Positions 45,641 to 56,785 of a DNA stretch of 64,000 nucleotides are shown in pieces. The translations under genes and the position numbers were made by a program. The stretch is from Megascapheus bottae (taxonomy: Eukaryota > Chordata > Mammalia > Rodentia > Geomyidae). Each line of letters starts with the position of its first letter. Positions within the stretch are counted from its first letter, which is position 1. Where the stretch lies: contig JANJXV010000043.1 in the NCBI GenBank assembly GCA_024803745.1, positions 8,302,018 through 8,366,017 of the forward strand. The letters run 5' to 3'. The notes below the pieces were generated by a model, which was given only the letters and a program-made list of their open reading frames with translations, searched no databases and was not told the DNA's origin.

Positions 45641-47153
45641 AAAACATGAACATTTCCATCTCCTACATATAAATAAATCAAGATCTCCAATATGACATCT
45701 ACTTCTTCCTGAAGTAATTTCAAGAATTGAGGAATTTTCTGACAGTGGAGCAAGGGATTCCTGGGATGTAGGCAATGTTGGTTGATATTTAGTTACTGGG
45801 TTTCTTCCTTTTCAATCATCTATCTGATTATTGCACTTCCTATACTGGTTGCTAGCTGTGACCCCGGTGGCTGTTTTGTGATCAGTCAATAATACCCTAG
45901 AGAAGAAATTAGTGTTCTCTTTCTGGAAGTCAGAGAGAAATGAGACAGATGTCCAGATTCTCACTGGGCGACTAACAAAGCCTATCACACCACTTTCCAG
46001 TATTTAATATTCAGTGACAATAGACAAATAGAAAGTTAGATTCACACTGTTTTTTTATCTAACCATCTACCACCACTTCCATATGAATTGAGTGTTCAGT
46101 CATATCCTGTTAGATAACTAGACCGACTGCAGTAAACAATAAGAGATTTAAATGAAGAATCCTGTGACATTCTATAGAACAGATTAAAATTTTTACATTC
46201 TTCACTGCTGCTATTCGTGAGACTCCTCTAACAGGATACCAAATTACTGGCTTGTCTTCATTATATTCAAGCAGTCCTTGCAGTTGTTAGCTCTTCAGTT
46301 AGGAAAGAAGGCATTTGACTGTATTTCCTGACAAGAAGGAAAACTCTAAATCACCAGGAATCTTGCAGAAAGCATGCTTGTGTGAATTGTATGGTACACT
46401 CACTCCACACTTGGTTGTGTTGCTTCCCTGTTGTGTCATGTCCATGAAGTACAGATGAAAAGATTGTTCCATGCCTGAAATGTATGAAAACCTAAGGCTC
46501 AATCCTCACAGTGGACCATGAGTAGTTCAACACAGGAGAATTTCCAACTGGGGCTAATATTGCATTGGAGATATTTAGGGAGATGTCAGGGGACTGGCTG
46601 GTAATAGGCTTTTCTATGATTGTGGATGCACAATTCACAGAGCTCACAATTTGCCAAAGTGATGCCAAACAAATCATCTCTAGGCAACCCATAACATGGA
46701 GGGGGTGAGGGAGAACAAATGACGTAAAGTATAGTTTTGAAGCATGTCCTTTGGTAAATGAAACTGGTCTGTCTATGCAAAGATGACAAGATGAAAAGTA
46801 TGGGTAATTATAGACTATACAGGAAGGGTATTCTGCATTGCAAACCCTTTGGACAGTTCCTAGACAGTTCATAAAGGAAATATCTAGAATATCAGTGTCT
46901 TGAATAGGGGACTAGCAGGAAGTAATAAATCACATGGAATCATTGAACCGAGAGTGAAAGAATTTTGTCACCATACTCAATGTGCATGTATAAAAGGAAG
47001 TGTGGATATTAATGTGGCAGGTGGGGGAGGGGGAGAGGGAGTATTTTGGAAGGTGTGATTGGGTTTAAGATGCATTGTACATGTACATGAATGTCTTAAA
47101 TGGAAAGTTCTGTCTACAATCAAGTGAAGAATTAATATCTCCACAACGAGGCT
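45641..47153. other. OR3 upstream region, conserved between arms
   Basis: Inverse of 23839-25340. Contains 'gattgtggatgcacaattcacagagctcacaatttgcc' (split here at 46619-46656), which is conserved even in the diverged block at 52560-52605. No coding capacity. Confidence 0.6.
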
Positions 47154-47222
47154 GCACTGCTGGCTCACATCTGTGATCCTAGGTACTCAGGGTGCTGTGA
47201 GTGAAAGATCAGGATTTTTTTT

Positions 47223-49877
47223 TGATCAAAGATTTTATTAACATTGATTTTAAGATCATATTTCAAATAACAAGTTTAACAAACAATTGTTTAAGAAAGG
47301 AATCTCTATATACAATCACTGGGACTTAGTTTTTAGAATTTAATCAAAATTAGGCTAAGGGTTTGTATGTCATTGAAACATATTAATTTATGAAATAAAA
47401 CATTATGTCTATAAAGTCATAGGTTTTTATGTCTATATAGTTATGTTTATAATTCCATTACCATGTCCATAGCATTGGGTATGCAAATATTGTGTCCTCG
47501 TTCTTCTTTGGATCTAATTGCCACATATTAAGAACACCATGCGCCTTTCATTCTTTTGGTCTTCACTTGTCTCACTCAACATGATTCTCTCTAGATTCAT
47601 CCACTTCCCTGTGAATGCCATTATTTTATACTGTCTCTTGGCTATGTAGAATTCCATTGTATACATACATACATACATATATATGTATATATATATATCA
47701 CATTTTCTGTATCCATTCATCTGCAGTAGGGCATCTGGATTGTTTCCATCAGCTGGCTATTGTGAATAGTGCAGAGTAAACATAGCTGAGCAGGTGTCCT
47801 TATCATATCTTGGGTTATGATGTTCAGTGTAGATGCCTAGAAGTGGTATGTCAGGATCATAGGGAAGGTCTATTTTCATTTCTTTAAGAAACTTCCACAC
47901 TACTTTCGAGAGTGGCTCAATTAGTTTACAATCCCACCAGAAATGTAGTAGGGTTCCTTTTTCTCCACAACTCCACCAGCAACTGTCATTGTCTGAGTTC
48001 AAAATCCTGGCCATTCTTGTTGGGAAAAGGTGGTAGCTTAGGGTTGTTTTTATTTGCATTTCCTTTATGACCATAGATGATGAGACACTTTTTCATACGT
48101 TTTTCTACCATTTTAATCTCAAGCACTGAAATAAAAATGGCAATAAGAGAACTTCCACCTAAGAAAAGCCCAGGGCCAGATGGATTCACAGCTGAATTCT
48201 ATGAAGTTTTCAAAACAGAGCTCACACCAATACTCCTCAAGCTCTTCAACGAAATTGAAAATGAAGGCGCTTTGCCAAACTCATTCTTTGAAGCTTCTAT
48301 AACCCTCATCCCCAAACCAGACAGAGATCCATCAAAGAAAGAGAACTATAGACCCATTTCCTTGATGAATATTGATGCAAAACTTCTCAACAAAATACTG
48401 GCCAACCGTCTATAACAACTCATCAAAAAATTATACACTATAATCAAACAGGATTCATCACAGGGAGGCAAAGCTGGTTCAACATATGAAAATCAATTAA
48501 TATAATTCAACACATCAACAGGAGCAAGGACAAAAGTCACATGAATGTCTCAATAGATGCGGAAAAGGCATTTGACAAGATCCAACACCCTTTTATGCTA
48601 AAAGCTCTGGAGAAACTAGGAATCCATGGAACATTCCTCAGTATAATAAAGGCAGTCTATGACAAACCCAAAGCTAGTATTATACTTAATGGTGAAAAGC
48701 TAAAGCCATTCCCTCCAAAATCAGGAATGAGACAAGGATGCCCACTCTCTCCACTCCTCTTTAACATAGTATTAGAATTCCTAGCCAGTGCAATAAGGCA
48801 AGAAGCAAGCATAAAGGGGATCCAAATAGGGAATGAGAAAGTGAAACTCTCCCTCTTTGCAGATGACATGATTCTGTATTTAAAGAACCCTACAGACTCC
48901 ACGCCCAAGCTCCTTGAGCTGATTCAAAACTTTTGAAAGGTAGCAGAGTAGAAAATTAACCCTCAATAATAACTGCCTTCCTCTATGCCAACAGTGAGAG
49001 GAATGAGGCAACAATCAGGAAAGCAACTCCTTTTGCAATAGCCTCAAAGAAAATGAAGTACCTAGGAACTAACTAAGAATGTAAAGGACCTTTTTGTTGA
49101 AAACTTTAAAGCCCTGAAAAAGGAAATTAAAGCAAAACTGAGGAAATGGAAAAACCTCCCATGCACATGGATTGGAAGAATCAACATCGTGAAAATGACA
49201 ATATTTTTAGGTAGTCCCATTTATCGTGTCTCCCTCCAATCTGTTGAGACCCTGGGATTCTGTTCAGGAATCTTTTCCCTTTGCCTGTGAGTTCCAGTGT
49301 CTCTCCTACTTTATCATGTAGCAGTTTCAGTTTCCACTCTGACATTGAGATCTCTAATCCACTTTAAGTTAATGCTTGTGCATGGCGAAAGGGTAGGTTG
49401 AATTTTTAGTTTTCTGCATGTGACTGCCCAGTTTTCCCAACACCAATAATTGAATAGACTGTGTTTGTTCCACTGTATATCTTCAGCTCCTTTGTCAAAT
49501 ACAAGTTGACTATAGGTATGTGGTTCTATTTCTGGGTCTTCTATTCTGTTCCACTGATCTTCTGGTCTGTTCTTGTGCCAATATCAATCGGTTTTTGTTA
49601 TTATGGATCTATAGTAGAGTTTAAGTCTGGTTGTAATACCACCTAGAATAATTTGGGCTATTCTAGGTCTTTTCTTGTTCCATATGAATCCTTGGATTAT
49701 ATCTTCTTTTTCAGTAAAGAATGTCTTTGGCATTTTGATGGGGATTGCATTGAATTTTATATCAATTTTGGCAGTATAGCCATTTTCATTATGTTGGTTC
49801 TCCCTATCCATGATCATGGGATGTCTTTCCCTTTCCTAGTGTCCTCTTTAATTTCTTTCGTTATGCTTTTATAGTTG
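47223..49877 (-). mobile_element. Older-family L1, antisense, interrupted
   Basis: T-run at 47217-47225, 3' UTR, ORF2 C-terminal region to 48119, then interrupted by young L1 sequence, resuming at ~49204 ('ttaggtagtcccatttatcgtgtctc') to 49877. Same family as 9922-11010. Contains a small (TACA/TATA) run at 47663-47699. Confidence 0.88.
48120..49203 (+). mobile_element. Young L1 internal fragment lacking both ends
   Basis: RT-domain segment from KKSPGPDGF through FADD to the post-RT region, with pieces 48120-48415 and 48541-48936 open and stops between. No 3' UTR, no poly(A) and no target duplication. About 200 bp of the older L1 target (equivalent to ~10108-10308) are missing at the site. 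Confidence 0.88.
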
Positions 49878-50201
49878 CAAGATCAGGCTTGTAAGCCAGC
49901 ATGGGCAGGAAAGTCTGTGAGACTCTGATCTCCAATAAACAACTCAGCAATGGCTGGAAATGGCACTGTGGCTCAAGGTGTAGAACACTGGACTTGAGCC
50001 AAAAAGCTCATGGGCAGTGTCTAATCCCTGAGTTCAACCACAAGGACCAGCACAAAAAAAAGGTTAAAAACAGAATGTAACTTATATTTAACTCTCATCA
50101 ATAACCCGTGTGAAATGCAAAATTTTATTTAGAATTGTCAGTTAAATGCACGTGGTAGTATGCTATAGCAGATTCCAGAAGTGACATCAGGACACACCCA
50201 T

Positions 50202-50601
50202 ATCTCTCAACCCTACACATCCCCTGATTGACCTACTTTCATTTTCACATATAGTGGATAATATTGAATATGCTTACTGAATATCATGAGTGTTTTCTCC
50301 CTTACTATTGCATCTTCACCCTTCTACACCCTTCCACTTGATTTGATCCCCATCCCCAACAATTCAAGTACAAGCTACTTCATATTTTTTAGGTTACCTA
50401 ATAAGTTCATGGCTCAAAGAATCACACCATTGCAATCGTCCCCTGTATAGTCCATTGTTTGTCAATACATTTGTTCATAATCACCTGTGATCCAGCAGGT
50501 CTTTATATGTATATTTGTAAAATGGTACTCTATTCCACATTCCTCATTTCAATCAACTTCTAGGTACTCATGTTAGACATTCAACTATATCAGAATAGAA
50601 G
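50202..50601. other. Interval without recognised feature
   Basis: AT-rich sequence outside arm 2. Some wording resembles an old L1 tail ('gcatcttcacccttc'), not assignable. Confidence 0.45.
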
Positions 50602-50800
50602 GGGCTGAGCATGTGGCTTAGGGGTAGAACGCTTACCTAGCAAGTAGGAAGCACTAGGTTGACCGACTCTGTATCACATACACAGAAGACTCTGCAAGTG
50701 ATTCTGTGGCTGCAAGTGGTAGAGTGCTAGCTTTGAGAACAGAGAGGCTCAGGATAGAGCCCAGGCCCTGAGTTCAATCGCCAGGACTATCAAAAATGAA
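50602..50800 (+). mobile_element. IDL-Geo SINE
   Basis: 'ggggctgagcatgtggcttaggggtagaacgcttacctagcaag' left monomer (ID-like), then 'ggctgcaagtggtagagtgctagc' right monomer. Tail runs into GAAA repeats. Confidence 0.82.
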
Positions 50801-50809
50801 CAAAGAATC

Positions 50810-50890
50810 ATGAAAGAAAAAGAAAGAGAGACAGAAAGAAATAGAGAAAGAAAGAAAAAAGAACGAAAGAATGAAAGAAAGAAAGAAGGA

Positions 50891-50937
<47 letters not shown>

Positions 50938-50957
50938 GAAGAAAGAAAGAAAGAAAA
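50810..50957 (+). repeat. (GAAA)n microsatellite
   Basis: About 150 bp, imperfect at the start, then near-pure GAAA. Confidence 0.97.
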
Positions 50958-51296
50958 TGAACATTATATGGAATGTTTTTGGATCAAAGAACAATAGAGG
51001 CTCCTCTTCCAAGATCACTGGAGAAAAATCCACAGAAGTCATCCTGGTTGGTGAAACTCAATCTCATCCAATCTATAAAGAAACAGCCATGTATACTTTC
51101 TTTATTAATAAAGAAATAGTGACATTTTCTCAAGATATGATCCTTGAAAATGTTCTGGAAAACATAGACAATTGGTTTCTCACCCTTAATTAATACAGAT
51201 AATTCAGCACTAGAAAATACTATGCTGAGCCGTCTATCTCTAAGGAGATTTCATTTCTTCATCCTGGTTCTTCTTCCTGGTTTTCTAATTCCCATC

Positions 51297-51380
51297 CTGT
51301 TTCCTTCCTTTTCTTCCTTTCTTCCGTCTTTCCTTCCTTCCTTCCTTTCCTCTTTCTTTCTTTCTTTTTTCTTTCTTTTT

Positions 51381-51434
<54 letters not shown>
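51297..51434 (+). repeat. (TTCC)n(TTTC)n microsatellite
   Basis: Sits exactly where the TC tract sits in arm 2 (45059-45375), next to the antisense SINE. Confidence 0.97.
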
Positions 51435-51435
<1 letters not shown>

Positions 51436-51439
51436 GTGT

Positions 51440-51655
51440 GTATGATAGCTGAAGGACTTGTATTCAGATTCTGGGAACTTCACTGAGATTTTTCTTCTCT
51501 TTCTACCCCTTGAGTCACACCTCTACTTTTGGCTCCTTGATGGTTAATTGGAGATAAGTTTCTCATGGCCTTTGTTGCCTCTGTTGGCTTCGAACTGGGA
51601 TCCTAAGATCTCAGTGCCTTGAATAACTAGGAACACAGGTGTGAACCATAGGTAC
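51440..51655 (-). mobile_element. Composite SINE, antisense
   Basis: Third paralogue of 45390-45640 / 25345-25565. 'ggttaattggagataagtttctcatgg' and 'gatctcagtgccttgaataactaggaac' identify the monomers. Confidence 0.78.
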
Positions 51656-51676
51656 ACAAAATAAACTATACTTTAA

Positions 51677-52075
51677 GAAAACAATCACTCATTATATGGC
51701 TTTTTTTCCTATAACCTGGAGTTCCTTTCATTTAGTGTCATAATATATGGCCTTATGTATCTAGGTTTTGCTCTATTGTAAATCTCTGCCAGGAGATCCC
51801 AAGGTTTCTACTGAGTATTTCTCATCTCTTTTGCTATCCCTTGGTTATCTCATATTGTTACAGTATTTTACCTTATTATCTAATATATTGTATACATGCT
51901 TAGTTAGTTATTTGACATCAGATAGGGAATAGGGCAAAAAAGATGAGGGGTGGAAGTGGGGGGAGTGAAATGGGGACCCAGACATGAAAAAGGGTATAAA
52001 TGTTTGTGAAGTAATGTACCTTCTATCTGGAGAATATAATGTAACCCGTCTTTTATTTACAATAAAAATAGATGA
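51677..52075 (+). mobile_element. Short L1 3' end with inverted 5' part
   Basis: 51677-51818 is young-family L1 3' UTR on the minus strand; 51819-52075 continues as the 3'-most UTR on the plus strand ending in AATAAAAATAGATGAAAAAG. Layout fits a short twin-primed insertion. Target duplication not clear. Confidence 0.75.
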
Positions 52076-52096
52076 AAAAGTAAACAAAACTTTTTT

Positions 52097-52205
52097 CCAG
52101 TACTCAACCTAAATGCCTCAAGTGGGAGAGCACTGTTCTCGAGAATAAGAGGCCCAGGGACAGTGCACAGGCCCCAAGTTTAAGCTCCACAGCTGAACAA
52201 AAAAC
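52097..52205 (+). mobile_element. Geo-type SINE monomer
   Basis: 'cctcaagtgggagagcactgttc' and 'gggacagtgcacaggcccc', left monomer absent. Confidence 0.7.
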
Positions 52206-52237
52206 ACAGCTTTCTCTCTTCAGAATGGATTATGCAG

Positions 52238-52440
52238 GGCTGAGAGCATGCTTAGGTGGTACAGTGCTTGCCTAGCATGCACAAAGCTATGGGTTTGATT
52301 CTTTGATACCACATTGAGAGAAAAAGGAAGAAGTGGCTATGTCTCAAGTCGTAGAGCACTAGCCTTGAGAAAGCCCAAGGACAGTGCCCCAGCGTTCAGT
52401 TCAGGCTCCAGGATTGATAAAGAAGAAAAGAGAAGAAAAG
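52238..52440 (+). mobile_element. IDL-Geo SINE
   Basis: 'ggtggtacagtgcttgcctagcatgc', 'gggtttgattctttgataccaca' and 'cactagccttgagaaagcccaagg' in order; AG-rich tail. Confidence 0.83.
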
Positions 52441-52758
52441 AAAAGGGAAAAAATCTCACAGAATGTATTCTGTATAGGTGGACATGGAAGATTTCCAGCT
52501 GCAGGATCATATGGTGTTGGAGATTTAATGAGATGCCAGAGGACAGGCTGATGACAGGTGCTCCTACAATCGTGGATGCTGATTTGCAGAACTCACAATT
52601 TGAAAAATTAATCCAAAGCTTACAAATCCCAATCAAGTCACTAACATCGATGAGAGGTAAAAAAAATGTCCCAAACAATAGATTTTATATTTGTCCTCTG
52701 GAAAGCAAAGCTCCCAAGTTCTATGCCTAGATGACAGCATCAAAAATATGGCTAATTG

Positions 52759-52942
52759 GGGCCAGGAATTTGCCCTGGTGATGGACTGTATGCCTAGCAT
52801 ACATGAAAATCTGGATTTGATTCCTCAGTAGAAAAAAAAGTTGGAAGTGGTGCTGTGGCTCAAGTGGCCTTGAGCTCTAGCCTTGACAAAGCCCAAGGAC
52901 AGTGTCCAGACCATGTGTTTAAGACCCAGGACTGGCAAAATG
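52759..52942 (+). mobile_element. IDL-Geo SINE
   Basis: 'ggactgtatgcctagcatacatg' left monomer and 'gtggtgctgtggctcaagtgg' right monomer. Interrupts the duplicated upstream block. Confidence 0.82.
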
Positions 52943-53200
52943 TGGCAAATTATAGCATATAGAGGAATGCAATTCCAAGGTGTAAGACTTTTGAGTACTC
53001 CCCAGACAAATTAACAACAGAAATATTCTGAATATCACTGTCTTGAGTTGGGTTCCATTAGGAGGTACGAGAATGAATGGAAACAAGGAGCCATAGGAGA
53101 AGGCAGTCATGATAATCCATGTTCATGTGTGTAAAAAATCAAATTTGGATTGCAATGTGCACATTGGTGAAAGGGTAGGTGGAAGAGAAGAATGATGGAA

Positions 53201-53610
53201 GAGATGAATCTGATGAGGATACTTTGTACAAGTGTATGGACTTGCTAATCTGAAATGTGTTTCTACAAGGAAGTTAAAAAAGTGTTAAAGAGAAAAAGTA
53301 GCTTAGTCAAATTATTAAATGATATAGTCTTTAACTATCTATCATCAGTGACTTCTTTGAAATACAAACTATTGTAAAACTGTTTCAGTCAAGTGTGTGT
53401 GGAGAGGCAAGCACACAAATGATATCAGCACACATTCTTCTCCCGATAATTAAAGAAAATACATTTTACATTATTGATCTTACATCATGTTATTTGTCTC
53501 AAACATATTCTCTAAATCAATAAACCTTCTGTAACATAAAATAGCTTATGTACTCACTTTCCTACCCCGTCACAAATAATAATCATTTAATGGTTTCTAT
53601 GAAGAAAAAC
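53201..53610. other. Interval without recognised feature
   Basis: AT-rich; nothing recognised. Confidence 0.5.
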
Positions 53611-53777
53611 AGGTTTAGCTGTGTGCCTGTGGTTCACACAGAATAGCCAAGAGACTCAGGATCAGAGACCTGAGAATTTCAGTTTCAAAGCCATCTAGGG
53701 CTGGAAAGTCCATCAGAATTTGAGCTACAATTAAAGATACACACACACACAGACACACACAGACACACAGACACACA

Positions 53778-53832
<55 letters not shown>

Positions 53833-53950
53833 GTGCAGTTATGCATGAAGTAGTAGAAGAATAGACCTGAGCAAAAAAGCTCAGGGACAGTGTCCAGACT
53901 CTGAGTTTCAGCACCAGCACTGCTTCAAACAAATTAACAAAAAAATAAGA
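53611..53950 (+). mobile_element. Composite SINE split by a CA microsatellite
   Basis: Left monomer 53611-53735, then an (AC)n tract 53738-53829, then a Geo-type right monomer 53830-53950 ('aagctcagggacagtgtccagactctgag'). Confidence 0.72.
53738..53829 (+). repeat. (AC)n / ACAG microsatellite
   Basis: About 92 bp of AC with interspersed ACAGAC units. Confidence 0.97.
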
Positions 53951-54052
53951 AAACCTCAAAAACAACACCCACCTTACTTTTGATAGTCAGGAACTAGAGG
54001 CTCACCCCGGAAATCTGGGCATCTGGCTCGTCCTGTTCTTTAACAAGCACTA

Positions 54053-54285
54053 GATCCTAGCCAGTGGGGTGGCTCACGCCAATAATCCCAGCTATTCGAG
54101 TGGCTTAGATCTGTGGATTAAGGTCCAAAACCAGCCGGGCACAAAAGGACTTGAGACTTTTATCTCAAAATTACCTCTAGAAAATGTGGGGCTTTGGTCA
54201 AAGGTGGGCTTGGACTTGATCTAAAGAGCTCAGGGAACGAACTCACGCTTAGTTCATCGCCTTGAACCACAAAAAAAAAATCCCT
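54053..54285 (+). mobile_element. Composite SINE, plus strand
   Basis: 'ggggtggctcacgccaataatcccagctattc' is strongly Alu/B1-like; the right monomer is degenerate and ends in a 10-base A-run. Confidence 0.8.
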
Positions 54286-54309
54286 GGAACCTATGTATAA
54301 AATAACTAA

Positions 54310-54395
54310 AAACAACGTGTTGGTCGTAAATCATTTGCCAAGAAATGAGAAAGCCCCAAGTTCAAACACCAGTGCTACCAAAACCAAAATAATCT
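54310..54395 (+). mobile_element. SINE-like fragment
   Basis: Inverse match of 41785-41870: 'tttgccaagaaatgagaaagcccc' and 'gttcaaacaccagtgctacc'. Confidence 0.5.
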
Positions 54396-54745
54396 GTTTT
54401 TCTCCAATTTTATTCAGGTAAAATATCAATGACAGAAACGTCATATCTCAACCACTGTAAAATTTAGTTGGAATATCATCTCCAGGCATGTGTCATCTTT
54501 ACAAATTAAAATTTTATGCATTTAAAACAGTTGAATACCTACTCATGAATATCGTTGACATAGCCAGGAATTTTCTCAGGTACTCCTGTGTCATCAATTA
54601 TACTGATGAAACCAGACAAATACAAAGAATGTGCAGAGACAGGTAGGGATTTACAGGAATTTGAGTTAAACTTTTTCCAATGCAAAACCATATTACAGAT
54701 GGATTTCCTACATCCTGATATCAGCTCCTGGTTTGAACAGGCTGA

Positions 54746-55673
54746 TCAGGACATTTTTGAGGTCCCTGTCCTCAGGCTGTAGATGAAGGGGTTCAGGAAA
54801 GGAGTGACCACAGTGTACATTACTGAGGACACAGCACTGCCCCTGAAAGAATGTGACACAGCTGAATCAACATAAACACCCAATGATGTCCCAAAGAATA
54901 AACACCCCACTGACAGGTGAGAGCCACAGGTGGAGAAGGCTTTGTACTTCCCTCCTGATGATGGAATTCGCAGCACTGAAGAAATAATTTTATAGTAAGA
55001 GAGAAGGATTCCAAAGATTGTAGGAAATCCATAAATGATAGCAACAACATATTTGAAGACATCATTTGAGATTGGGTCTCTACAGGAAAGATCCAGAATT
55101 TGAGAAGGGTCACAGAAGAAATTTGGGATTTCCAGTTCCTTGAAATCGGTCATCCTCAGTGCCATCCACACATGCAGCTGTCCTTCCAAGAAGCTGACAA
55201 CAAGTGACAGCAGAACCAAGGAGACACAGAGACGAGGGTTCATGAGGAGAGGGTAATTCAGGGGGTGACAGATGGCCACAAAGCAGTCATAGGCCATCAC
55301 AGTAAGAAACATAACATCCATAAAGCAAAAAAAGATGTATACACATCTGTGTGAGGCAGCCTGCATAGGAGATGGCTCTGCTGTGACTCTGCAGGTTCAC
55401 TAGCATCTTGGGCACAGTGGAGGAGATGAAGCAGATGTCATCGAAGGAGAGGATGGAGAGGAAGAAGTACATGGGGGTGTGAAGGTGGGGGTCAGAGCTG
55501 ACATCCAGGATGATGAGCAGATTTCCGAGCACAGAGATCAGGTACATGGACAGGAAGAGCCCAAAGAGCATGGATTGTAATTTTGGATCCTCTGAGATTC
55601 TCAGGAGAAGGAAATCTGTAACATGGGTTAGATTTTGTGCTTCTTTATCACCTGGACATCTGCTCAAAAACAA
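54746..55673 (-). pseudogene. OR4: olfactory receptor pseudogene
   Basis: Direct paralogue of OR2. N-terminal piece (55673-55287) has [21 protein letters not shown] and GNLLIIL. A frameshift near 55330 in TM3 moves the rest into another frame (55366-54746). There the TM3-end motif reads [11 protein letters not shown], losing the Arg of the DRY-like motif. A second one-base deletion near 54770, inside the LRN motif after TM7, destroys the tail. No ATG before the N-terminus; the 'ttttgagcag' acceptor-like sequence at ~55662 parallels that of OR2. Confidence 0.9.
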
Positions 55674-56640
55674 AAATGTCTTGATACAAGGGAAAACAAT
55701 TACCCAGGTATTTTCAGCTCTAAATATTTGAAACTCAAGTATTTACAAGTTTGAACCATGTACCACATATGAAGTACAGTATACTAGGGTTTGTGAATTG
55801 TGGCAATGATTTACTTCTTGAATTTTTTCACTCTGTGATGCCTATTCCTGTCTTTTGGGTACATGTCTGCCCAGTGACACACAGCTGTGTTGGAAAGCCA
55901 AGAATGTAAAGGCTGGCTAGAGGAAGATCACCTGACAGTACAGCCCACCCTTTTGTAGTGAGGGGGAGCAGGGTCCAGGGCAGCAGAAGGGATCTAAGAG
56001 TTTTACATGTTTATGATGCATGTCTCTGACTAGGGGCCTATTTTTTGGAGACAGAGCCCTGCCCTAGGTTCTTGGATGGCCATCCACTGACAGGGTGGGA
56101 GAGTGGGATTTTATATGTAGATTGAGATTCTGGGTTGTAATCTGGGCTGGAGGATTTCAGGAAGATTGCCCTGAGGGAAGAGCCAGCAGTAGTTCAATCC
56201 TCTAGAGCAATATTGAGTTAGTTTCCCATCCATTAGTGCAGTGAATATTTTTATCCCACTGAAAGGAGAATCCAATCCCATAGACAGTCACTCCTTATTC
56301 ATCACTATTCTTTCATCAGGTAGGCAGGAATCTACTTCTGATTCCTCTGGACTTGCCTCTTCTGATATTATGGCATTTGTAGGGAAATGGGCAGGCCTGG
56401 AAATGTGATATTGAGTGAAATAAGTCAGGCTCACAGAAACAAAAGGTATTTGTCCTTCTCTAAACCATAGAAATTAAATCTCAATTTTCAGGATATATGA
56501 ATACACATTGGGTCATGTGGATCAATGCACACACAAATTGAGTAAAGTGTGTCAGGAAAAGATTCTGACGGAACAACTCCTCTCTATAATTTAACCACAT
56601 GAATAGGAGGAAGCTGAAACAGCCTGCTCCTAAAAAATAT
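55674..56640. other. OR4 5' flank, duplicated at OR2
   Basis: Aligns by eye with 33177-33960. No coding capacity. Confidence 0.7.
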
Positions 56641-56785
56641 ACAGTGTTCCAGGGGCAGGTGGCTCACACCTCTATTCCTATTACAGAGGCTGAGGTCTGA
56701 GATTCACATGTGGAAGCCAGTCCGTGGCAGGGAATTCTGAGAAACTCTTGTTTTCAATTAACTAGCAAAAAGCAGGAAGTTAGGA
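56641..56785 (+). mobile_element. Composite SINE left part
   Basis: 'caggtggctcacacctctattcctattacagaggctgagg' and 'tcaattaactagcaaaaagcaggaag'; right monomer missing. Confidence 0.75.

Larger units (their letters stand above)
47154..50058 (+). mobile_element. Composite SINE split by nested L1s
   Basis: Left part 47154-47222 ('ggctcacatctgtgatcctaggtactcagg') and right part 49878-50058 ('agccagcatgggcaggaaagtctgtgagactctgatctcc' and a Geo monomer). They are joined in the uninterrupted paralogue at 23606-23838. The short direct repeat AAGATCAGG flanks the L1 on both sides. Confidence 0.88.
43030..50200. repeat. Inverted segmental duplication, arm 2
   Basis: Inverse of 23480-27695. Landmarks in inverse order: 3' flank, OR3, TC microsatellite, composite SINE, upstream region, split composite SINE and outer flank ('gtagtatgctatagcagattccagaagtgacatcagg'). 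Without the L1s at 47223-49877 its length (~4.5 kb) is close to arm 1 (~4.2 kb). Confidence 0.9.
50958..53200. repeat. Third copy of OR-upstream block, receptor missing
   Basis: Same orientation as 44780-47060, more diverged. Shared: 'ctcatccaatctataaagaa', 'ggagatttcatttcttcatcctgg', a pyrimidine microsatellite followed by an antisense SINE, 'atttccagctgcaggatcat..tgttggagattta', 'tcgtggatgctgatttgcagaactcacaatttg' and the 'ctgaatatcactgtcttgagt' segment. Where the receptor should follow (below 50958) there are a SINE and unique sequence instead. Confidence 0.8.
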
